Assembly: GCA_000320545.1 (NCBI GenBank)
Contig: ADNK01003302.1
Span: 62,001-126,000 of the forward strand
Direction of reading: 5' to 3'
DNA length: 64,000 nt
Origin: Bigelowiella natans CCMP2755
Lineage: Eukaryota > Cercozoa > Chlorarachniophyceae
Every line of letters starts with the position of its first letter. Position 1 is the stretch's first letter. Both the position numbers and the translations under genes were made by a program. The notes under the pieces were generated by a model. That model saw only the letters and a list, made by a program, of their open reading frames with translations. It made no database searches and had not been told where the DNA came from. Shown in pieces: positions 49,250 through 64,000 of the stretch.

Positions 49250-50023
49250 CGTCTAAAAAAGAGCGAGAGAGGGGAAGAGCCTCTCGCGATGCTGATTCTG
49301 GAATCTATGAGGCTTTGCTTTTACAAATAAATCCTGTGGAAATCATATTCAATTCTTGAGGAAGACAACCCTTTTACATATGTCGCATGCGATAAATCAG
49401 AATTAATGGTGTCCGTTGCCAAACTCTCTGCTGATGGACACGACATTTCTCCCTTGTTTTTTTATGAAGTTTCCCGAATATGATTGCGGCAACCGTACCT
49501 TCGGCTATAAAAGCGGAGTATCCTTTAGATACAGGCCCAGCCAAATTCGCCACATACCGTACCACCTCAAGGAGATGTAAGAAGTTTCAAAAAAAAAGCA
49601 AAAAGAAAAGCGTTTTTCCCTGTCGTCTACGTGGTTTGTGCGCTTCAGTAGGAATTCCGGGACTACCTGCCAGAATTCTTCGACGATCATGGAAGTTCAG
49701 AAGTCGCAAGATAAAAATACTGGCTATTCATGCATCAAATTTAGAATTTAAGTTGACCGGTTTCCATCCTATAGAATGCAACGAAGTTGCGATCTAGTGG
49801 AACAGATCAAATGATCTTATCAGGAAAAGAGTGATAATTTTTTGGATGTTTCAAGCATCAAATATTATCTGGAAAAAGGAGAATGCTGCGATTCAATGAA
49901 CTCTTATTTTGAAAACATTCCCTTGTCTTAGTGATAAAATGCCCTCCTTGCTGCATTTGTCGTTGTCGAAACCGAATTTAGCTAATTCAGTAACCGGCCC
50001 GCGGGCGCTTGGGCGTGTTTGTA

Positions 50024-50058
<35 letters not shown>

Positions 50059-50329
50059 AAGTCGGAAGGGCTACAGGCAAAGCAAAAGACACGAATTACT
50101 TTACAAGGAATCATATGAGGCACCACCAAGACCTCGAAAAGTCGAGAAGATAAGCATCAGATACCATAAGAGCTTGAAGGTATTTGTCCTGTCTTTCGGA
50201 ATTATCATAATATCTAATCTTACTTTCTTCTGAACAGTTTATACTGGCGTCACATCTGTTGAGAAGCTATCGTCTCGTTTCTTGCAATTATTGAGATAAA
50301 TTCAAAACATTGATTCCCCGCGGGAGAAT
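49250..50329. promoter_or_regulatory. Divergent 5' spacer between DPYD and RhoGAP genes
   Basis: No gene recognised in about 1.1 kb. It holds the two divergent promoters and a (GT)n tract at about 50026-50057. GCTAGC is absent. No individual element is identifiable. Confidence 0.45.
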
Positions 50330-56769
<6,440 letters not shown>

Positions 56770-57883
56770 GTGGCTATGAGCATGGTCTGAACCGCCACAA
56801 AGCGGGGATCTGTACCACCACAAAGCGGAGATATTGGAAATTCTGTGATGTTCTAGCCGGCGACGTTGTCGTCCTCATTTGTTCGTGTTGTCGGTTTATA
56901 TTGTATATGGCCAAACATGAGTTGCATGGCGTGATACTGAGGTCTTTCTAGGTTGCATAAAACAAACTAAAAGGCTGCGTAATTTTTTAGAATGCGTTAT
57001 GTTCTCATCAGATTTCGCCGCTTGATCGCAGCATTAATCAACCATGGCCATGTCAGATAATAATTTTTTCGCCTGCATCGTTATATATATTTGACACTTT
57101 CGACTCTCACATGCATGAATGACAGAACAGCAAAACGAACATATGTAACTTGAGTGATGTAACCGCTGCTTTGCATGACTAGATGCATGAAGATGACGAT
57201 TGAAAAAAATGACTGTTCGCTGCATCCCTAGATCCGTCTGCCATGCACATGTGTATAGCGAATATGTTTATGTGTGATTGCGGAGACCAATGAGACCAAT
57301 GCAACAAACAAAATCTGAGCGCTGCAGCCGCAGCATTGGGATGACAATTGAAAGAATACAATTCATTCATTGCAACCGTCTCATATGCATGTGCCTAGTG
57401 CTGTCGTAGCTGTGTGCACGTAGCCATTGTGGCATGCCGCCTTTCAATAAGTGTCGGTGTAGTAGTCAGCGCGCTGCTCATGCAACGAATGTTGATGTTG
57501 GTCCTTCCGGGCACCATGCATTTCATCATGTGCAAAGAATGTCGTGCGTTTTTTCGTTCATTTGCTTGCTGTTGCATGCATGCTCACGGTGATTTAATGC
57601 TGAGCAGGCGGGCACGGAAATGCTGCTTTGCTACGTCTCCAATGGGAGCTGTCCTCTTAGATCGCGCTGTTATTCCTTCATCTTGCCTTCTAGATCGGTT
57701 ACTGCTTTAAACGAGTCAATGATGCTATTTTGTCTTCGGCGATGCAAGTAACAACTGCAAGTAACAGACAACGGTTGCTAATAATTTCTAGCACGTCGCC
57801 AATTTTGATGGCCGGCGGTTCTGGAACAAGCAGAACTCATAAACCATTTTAGGCGACAGATGTCCTTTTCATCATCATCTTTG
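56770..57883. other. Convergent 3' spacer (RhoGAP / kinase)
   Basis: No gene recognised. It has ATGCATG, GCATGCATGC and CACATG words but, unlike the other 3' spacers, no clear GCTAGC. ORFs up to 98 codons show no family signal. Confidence 0.6.
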
Positions 57884-59180
57884 TTATTCGTATTGAAATG
57901 GGCGACTGGTGTTGTATTCGATGCCCTTGAACACTTCCTGCACCTGAAGCAAGTTTAGGTGTTAATACTTAGTAGTAGTAGTAGTAGTAGTATCAGCAGA
58001 GTTGAGTGCGGTAAAGCCTTTCATCATTTCGTGATTTTACGGACCATCGTACCTTGTCTCTGTCCTCAGACTTAAGCGGTTTCCGAGACTTTCCCATAAT
58101 CTGTTCCTCCGCGGCGTAGAGTGGGTTGAAATTAAGCTCCTTGCCAGTAGGAAGAGGGAAAAGAATTAGAATGAGATTCAGCGCTGCCGATGAGAAGGTG
58201 CTAGCTGCTGCTGCTGCTGCTGCCTTAAACAACAATTACAACATACCTCTAGATTTGGCATAATAGGTGGCTTTGCTGATTTGCTTTTCACCTGTTTGAG
58301 GGGTACAACGACAGAGACGATAACGACGCCATAAATAATGTAGGATATCCAATCAAACTTATGATTTTAGGTCTGAATCTTGAGAGTTTTCAATCATTAC
58401 TTCTTCCCAGTCGAAGCCCTCATCATTCTGAGAGAACCACGGGTGCTCCTTCACTTCTTCCCAGAAGTTTTCAAACCCTGCGATTATTTCTTTATTTCCT
58501 CATTTATTCATTTATAATGATATGTATGGTAAAAAAAGAAAGAGCAACAACCAAAAATGAGAAAGGGGGGGCTGTACGCTCGCAATAGCATGTTGTTTGA
58601 GCGGAATAAGAACGAGAATGCGAGTGATAATAATAATAAAGCCATCAGCATCCAATGCTCAGCCCAACAACCATAACCTAAGCGTTTTGCTTCCTCAAAT
58701 GCACAGAGACGTCGAATAAGGTCACGACACTCCGAAGACACATTCTTTGGCAGCCATGGAGTAGGAAAGTTCTCCCTTTTTACCTGTTGTTAGCATTGAT
58801 CGGTCATCAGCAATGGACAGAAAGACTGACAAGTACAGATTAACAAACGACTTGTAATGCATGGATTGAAAATTCGTCTTCTCGTTGTGAAATCTATATT
58901 GTTGTTGATAGATGATATCATATGAGGGACGAAGTAGGACAGTGATAAAGGGCTGTTACTATGGAAACTAGGAAGAGGATATTGCCACATCATTATCGAC
59001 ATCATCGTCATCATCATCATCATCATCATCGTCGTCATCATCTAAATACTGAGTTCTTATCCATTAGCTTCGTGCTGAAAGGAGTCGTCTTCGATATCAG
59101 CCGTGCAAGTGTAGCTCCGAACGTGAAGAAGTCAGGCATAAACCCATACGATTTCATATTGATCAACTGCAACATCGTTA

Positions 59181-59211
<31 letters not shown>

Positions 59212-59282
59212 CGATGATGATGACGACACATCATCGGCTAAGCTGTGCATTTGCTGTCCTCTTAGCAACCACTTTACTTTAT

Positions 59283-59349
<67 letters not shown>

Positions 59350-61022
59350 TTTGTTTTTGTGAGGAGGTGATTCTCTACATGCTTTCACCTCAGGAGCTAT
59401 GTAGCCAGGTGTTCCTGCACACCCCCTTGTACGCATATGATGGGGTGGGGGATATCTGTCAGCAAACAACGCATTCTTGTTCTCCCTATCAATGCATAAT
59501 AAAATATTCATTTGGGGGGGGGGTTCAAATATAAAGTTAATTGTCGAAAATCTTGTCCTCACACTCGTCCTCATAAGCATATTCAAGATATACATCCCTA
59601 GAGTATTGTGCAGCAGCATGAGCCTACTTATCTCTCTCTGAAAGCTCGATGGCAAGACCAAGATCCGTGATGCGTATATGTCCCTACATAGAGTGAAGAA
59701 AGCAACGACAACAAGGTTACTACAGCAGCGATGAGGAGGAGGAGGAGGAGGAGGAGGAGGAGGAGGAAAAGAAGGAGGAGGTCATGGTTATAACAAAAGT
59801 TACAGCAGCTAAGTCTTCATTCTTATATGCTCGTTCTGGTGCTGCCGATGATTAATATATTTCGATGTCATCACAGGATTGACCGATGTACTCTCATGAG
59901 TTCAACTTATACTTCTCCTCCTCCTCCTCCTTCTCTTCCAATGACTACTACCATTACTACCTCTGCGTCCAATAGCACGTTTTCGAGTTTAAGGTCACGG
60001 TAAACATAGTTTAGCTTGTGGATAGCCTCGATCCCCAACAACATCTCAGCTGCATAGAAACTAATGAATAATGGTAAAAGGAGAAGTACATATCAACAAC
60101 TACTAACAGCAAGATGATGGAGAAAGAACAGGGAAGAGCTGTCTCCCCGTTTAAAAGTACATGGTACTCTAACTTCACCAATGAAATACTATTAATTATT
60201 GAAAAATGCAGCAGCAGGCTAGTTCTTCGTAAATGCCGAATTTATTGACCAACACATCATTATTATTATCTATAATACACTACTACTACTACTAACTATT
60301 TCACACCGTGCTTCTCGCTCTGACATGGCCCCCCCTCTTTGCAAGTAGTAGCCAAGATCCCCACCACGCAAAAAGGGCATAACAAAAACTAAATCCAGAT
60401 TGTCCAAGAAAGCGTACTAACGTCGTTTTAATGAAGAAAGGGGATGAATAAACGCAACCGCCTCCACTATGATTATGTTGTCCATCATTCCTTAGCAGTC
60501 TACCTTCAGTTCAACCACAAAAGGCGACTTCACTTTACTCATAAGAGATCTTTCTGTCCAGGCATTCTGCCACAGTTGGGTCTTCTGAATTAGGCTCTTA
60601 AGATCCTAAGATGTGCATGAGATCAACACCAAGCTCATAAAATCAAAGTATTTATGAAGATCCGTTTAGACGATCAACCTGAAACTTCATCGCAAAGTAT
60701 GGAGTTTCTCGTGCGTAGATAGAACGTTTTCTTCCGGTAATCTTGATCTTATGAATCATTTTCCGATCTTGAGCGACTTTTACCTTTTTTCATCATACGT
60801 GCACATACATAGCAGCCTCTAGTTTCACCGTGCACTTGGCAGCTCGAAACCCACTCCAATTGTTGTTGGAAAATTGAACCATGTTTTCAAATATAATATA
60901 TAGCATTCTTCAAGTAGTACCTTTCCAAATCCTCCTTTTCCTATAGTGGAGAGAATCTTAAAATGAGTTTTGTCAACTTTCTCCGAGTTGATCCCTTCAG
61001 AGAGGCTGACGCAGAGCCCCAT
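57884..61022 (-). CDS. AGC-family protein kinase, GRK-like, with N-myristoylation motif (367 aa)
   Basis: Thirteen exons: 61022-60921, 60783-60679, 60605-60504, 60416-60307, 60060-59961, 59683-59628, 59425-59389, 59166-59050, 58783-58678, 58477-58401, 58291-58247, 58139-58053, 57943-57884. They sum to 1,104 nt (367 codons plus stop). Gly-rich loop [14 protein letters not shown] lysine in FAMKFQ; alpha-C Glu in TERSLMSKV; hinge [10 protein letters not shown]; catalytic loop [12 protein letters not shown]; metal site DLGLA instead of DFG; activation-segment end [16 protein letters not shown]-tail [19 protein letters not shown] ending SRPFQYE. DLGLA with YRDLK is characteristic of GPCR-kinase relatives, but no RGS-homology domain precedes the kinase. 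The start MGLCVS fits N-myristoylation at Gly2, with Cys4 as a possible palmitoylation site, suggesting membrane attachment. It is divergent with ZMYND12. Confidence 0.9.
59178..59346. repeat. Compound microsatellite: (GAT)n ... (CT)n-(GT)n
   Basis: A (GAT)n tract at about 59178-59225, then about 17 CT units (59286-59319) running directly into about 13 GT units (59320-59346). All lie in the kinase intron 59388-59167. Confidence 0.9.
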
Positions 61023-61742
61023 ATTCGCGTAGAAGAAATGCGGGGGGATATCCAAATCCAACCAAAGTCTTGTCTAGGAACACACTCGTAAGAAATCTCC
61101 TGATGAAAGCACAAGAACTGGTAATAGAAAGAATCATACGAAATTGACGGGACTTCAATTTTGACAGGTGAGGAGCCGTAGATCTACATCTTTTCAAGCG
61201 TGATATTTAAGGAACATATAAGTAATCGCTGTCCTTCTAAAGCATTTAGCTAAGAACAAAATGAAACAAAATTTCTGGGTAGTTGTTACATCCTCACGTT
61301 TGATCCGACCCCATTCTGAGAGAACATTGATCGACTACCTTTTCTGCATTCAAGTACCACCATTCGGGGGAACGTGTTAAGATTTTAGAGTTCTTTACCC
61401 TGAAATATGTCCTCTTAATCATTGTCGCAACACAAAAATCACAACAATTTAAGACCCTTTCAAAACTTGATCGAAACCGAATCTCAGTTACAACATTGAT
61501 GTCGCATTTCAGAGTTGTCCGACCAAGTTTGATAAAATAATAATATCGAGGGTTTCTGTTTCTGATGATGTGAGGAACATCCTGCAGTTCCAATTGGAAA
61601 TACAACAATCGACAGCAGTAGTTCATTCGTGCACAGAAAAATAACAATAATAACACAGAATAACAACAACAACAACAACCAGGAAGACGAAACGCCAACG
61701 AGGAAGGGAGCGATAACTTTCCACCCATTCGGTTCTCTAGCA
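61023..61742. promoter_or_regulatory. Divergent 5' spacer between kinase and ZMYND12 genes
   Basis: No gene recognised in 720 bases. It holds two divergent promoters. GCTAGC is absent. The sequence just upstream of the ZMYND12 ATG stays open in frame (CAA-rich, about 61629-61742) but has no ATG. Confidence 0.45.
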
Positions 61743-62816
61743 ATGGAAACTTCGCTGTCTGACGACAGCCTCCTAGAGATAAACCCCCTAGCCATTCCTC
61801 GGGGACAGAAGCTGGTCTGCGAGGTGACTGGGCAACCGGCTAGGGTTATATGTCATGGGTGCAGGTTGACATTCTACAGAAGTAAGGAAGAGCAAAGCCT
61901 AGATTGGCAGGGAATTCATTGCAAAATTTGCAAGCTTGTGGGGAAGCTTCGAGGATCTAAGGGTGCCCTCAAGTCTGAAGAAGAGCGAAAAAAGGCACAA
62001 TCGGAAGATATGGAGCTGAACTTGCAACTTCTTAAAATTTGTAAAAACGAAGCACATAAGCATTTGATCTCCGGGTCATTTTCCCTGGCAGTAGTTGCAG
62101 GTCTGCAAGCCCTTCGTTATTCGAAGGCCGTTTACGGGACAAATAGCTTGGACGTTATTCCAGCTTATCTCCTACTCGCAGAAGCTAATATGGGTCTCAA
62201 TCGTCTCGAAATGGCGAACAAATATCTCGAGTTTGGAAATTGGGCCATACTTAAGAATCCCAATTGCACCTATGAGCTGCGATCTCAACTCCACAGAAAT
62301 TTTGGAAAGCTTTACACGTCACAAGAAAAATATTCAAAGGCCCTAACTGAATTCGCAAAGGATGTGTATGTGTGCTCACTCGATCATGGACCAGAACATG
62401 TTCGAACTGCGGCAGCCTATTATTATATGGCAAAGAATCTCTTCAAGATAGGTAAAGAAACTGCAGGACTGGGGTTTTGTACCAAAATCATGAAAATTTG
62501 GCATAAAGCTTTGGAAACGGAAAAAAAAATTCTGGAAAATCTTACCGAGGCTCAGATGTGCGAGGGAGAAGAAATCCTAACTAGTATTTTCGAGACACGA
62601 AAACAAACATATGGGGCAGAAAGTATTTCCACTGCAGAAGCTGCATTTACGTTGGGCCTCATCAAATGTGAGATGAAGCGATTTAATGAAGCAGAGCTTT
62701 TACTAGAAAACGTCCTAGCAACATACAAGGGGAAATTTGGTGGAGATGATTTGAGGACTTCTAAGGTCCAAGCTGCACTTGAGTTGGTCTTTGCTGTAAT
62801 GAAAGCTTCAGAATAA
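61743..62816 (+). CDS. ZMYND12: ZMYND12 homologue: degenerate MYND plus TPR-like axonemal protein
   Basis: Single exon, 357 codons from the first ATG (human ZMYND12 is about the same length). In animals ZMYND12 works with TTC29 in inner-dynein-arm function of motile cilia, so this gene suggests a motile flagellum. N-terminal MYND-like segment (residues about 24-61): CEVTGQPARVICHGCRLT, then DWQGIHCKIC. The remainder is helical TPR-like sequence: SLDVIPAYLLLAEANMGLNR, LHRNFGKLYTSQEKYSKAL, HVRTAAAYYYMAKNLF. These match the family closely, in particular the VPAYLLLAEA / LHRNLGLLY pattern. The MYND segment lacks several metal ligands. An in-frame GTG at 61629 extends the open frame upstream, but the ATG at 61743 is the better start. 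Confidence 0.88.
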   Translation: METSLSDDSLLEINPLAIPRGQKLVCEVTGQPARVICHGCRLTFYRSKEEQSLDWQGIHCKICKLVGKLRGSKGALKSEEERKKAQSEDMELNLQLLKICKNEAHKHLISGSFSLAVVAGLQALRYSKAVYGTNSLDVIPAYLLLAEANMGLNRLEMANKYLEFGNWAILKNPNCTYELRSQLHRNFGKLYTSQEKYSKALTEFAKDVYVCSLDHGPEHVRTAAAYYYMAKNLFKIGKETAGLGFCTKIMKIWHKALETEKKILENLTEAQMCEGEEILTSIFETRKQTYGAESISTAEAAFTLGLIKCEMKRFNEAELLLENVLATYKGKFGGDDLRTSKVQAALELVFAVMKASE

Positions 62817-64000
62817 AACACTTGTGAATCTTAGTTGCCACTAAATGAAAACCTCAAAGATGTGCATGTGCAGGTGTGTACACAACTGCTGGCAATGTTG
62901 TTCATCCACATCGTCGCAGCGCGCGCACACATCGACCTACAACCATGTGTGGGCCGACTACCACACGCACCCCATCAGCCATGTACGCATGCAGTATGTA
63001 CTCTGTACATGTGTTGATTGGTGTACGTGCGATGTAGTCTTGGTGGCTATGCTGTTACGTCGTTGAAGTCACATAGCGTTTCAATTGTCACATGGTCTCT
63101 ACATCTATCAGCGGCGTATACGTAAACTAACAAAAACACATCAGCAATGATGTGTGTGAACGCGCCTGGCTAGGCGTGCACAAGCTAGCAAGCTAGCTAG
63201 TGGACGGGCCTGTCTAGCTGTGCAAGAGAGCCTGCAGCTCATTTCGTGAGATGCCAAGGCATGCTTGTTGCACGTGTGCGGTTGTGTGCTGCTGCAAGTT
63301 GTAGTGGAGCAGCGTTCGTCATCAAATAAGCTACAAAGGCAATCGCCATATGTCTAGACATTGGCGCCAACAACAACAGCATGTCGGCCTACCACCACAA
63401 TGCTCTCGCAATGCTCATTGCTAGATTGTGTGCTCATGTCCAGCTAGAGCGAGGGTCGCGCCACCTGTGTGCATCCACAGCTCGCCAGCAAATGCATCGC
63501 TGCACAGCACGTCGGCCAACCATCACAATGCTCATGTGAGCATTGTGTGCTCAGGTCCAGCTACAGCGAGGGTCGCGTCGCCTGTGCATCCACGCACAGC
63601 TAGCCATTGCATTGTGCATGCAGCCCTGCAAACTGCGCTTGAGCATGCGTGTCGATGCACATTTCAAGACCATGAGGCGCTAGCTAACAAGATTGCGTGC
63701 GCTTGCCATTGCCTCAGTGGCAAGTGGCACATGCAAATTCGGGCCCCATGCTGGCATGGCACATGTGCAACTACATGCATGCTCTTGTTGGGTGATCCAA
63801 TGGCTTTTGTGCTTCAACAGCCACGCGTGGTGAGTGCCAACGTGTGTCAAACAATGACAACAAAATGTCATCGATGACGCAGGCTTTCAGCGCACCCAAG
63901 TGGCCATGGTGGACGCATCTCATGTTGTGCATGAATTTCGTCGAACATTCGGAATGATGAAGTTGCATGCGGAGGAGAAAGTGGAAGAGGAGGATGAGGA
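62817..64000. other. 3' spacer downstream of ZMYND12 with palindrome-rich block and tandem repeat
   Basis: No gene recognised to the window end. It has several GCTAGC copies (for example near 63186-63200 and 63680), many GCATGC, GTGCACA and CAGCTAG words, and a diverged tandem repeat at about 63383-63610. A 149-codon ORF at 63428-63877 lies over the repeat and resembles nothing. Confidence 0.6.
63383..63610. repeat. Diverged tandem repeat, period about 117-128 bp
   Basis: Copy A starts GTCGGCCTACCACCACAATG at 63383 and copy B GTCGGCCAACCATCACAATG at 63511. Each is followed by TTGTGTGCTCA(T/G)GTCCAGCTA, then GCGAGGGTCGCG, then GCATCCAC. Small indels account for the varying spacing. Confidence 0.75.

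Noticed and set aside
63428-63877. 149-codon ORF at the window end
   Set aside because: It runs over a diverged tandem repeat and is rich in Ala, Cys and His as expected from the repeat composition; no domain signal.

Overview
The window comes from the nuclear genome of a photosynthetic, probably flagellated protist. It carries a plant/algal-type magnesium chelatase H gene. It also carries ordinary eukaryotic genes with GT-AG introns, two proteins with mitochondrial presequences, and a homologue of the axonemal protein ZMYND12. Introns range from about 53 nt to several hundred nt, and both introns and spacers are full of microsatellites. The sequence does not settle the lineage; a secondary-plastid alga is plausible, but this is inference.

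Layout: (1) 1-2974 (+) the last two exons of ChlH. (2) 5082-6653 (-) a secreted GH5/endoglycoceramidase-like hydrolase. (3) about 7398-16233 (+) a very long gene joining a TRF4/TENT4-type non-canonical poly(A) polymerase to the CAF1-binding MIF4G domain of NOT1. (4) 17017-25125 (-) a ten-exon SNF2 chromatin remodeler with HMG-box, PHD and FHA domains (2,187 aa). (5) 26069-27604 (+) an unrecognised 397-aa basic protein. (6) 28967 to about 32.8 kb (-) a thioredoxin-PAN-PAN protein. (7) 33527-40946 (+) a copine. (8) 41910-43924 (-) a mitochondrial-type dihydroxy-acid dehydratase interrupted by three one-base indels. (9) 45513-49249 (-) a full-length dihydropyrimidine dehydrogenase with a mitochondrial-like presequence. 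(10) 50330-56769 (+) a PH-RhoGAP-SH3 protein. (11) 57884-61022 (-) a 13-exon AGC/GRK-like kinase with an N-myristoylation motif. (12) 61743-62816 (+) ZMYND12. No rRNA, tRNA, CRISPR array or transposon ORF was recognised.

Organisation: genes alternate between divergent pairs, which share spacers of about 0.7-1.1 kb, and convergent pairs. The spacers at gene 3' ends form a sequence class of their own, rich in GCTAGC, CTAGCTAG, GCATGC and TGCATGCA palindromes. The divergent 5' spacers nearly lack GCTAGC. The genes do not form one pathway. The most interesting items are the poly(A) polymerase-NOT1 fusion, which puts a tail-adding and a deadenylase-recruiting module on one polypeptide, the 3'-end palindrome-rich spacer class, and the HMG-SNF2-PHD-FHA remodeler.

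Exon models were built by hand from splice consensus, reading phase and family conservation. Where stated, summed exon lengths are divisible by three, which is a strong internal check.
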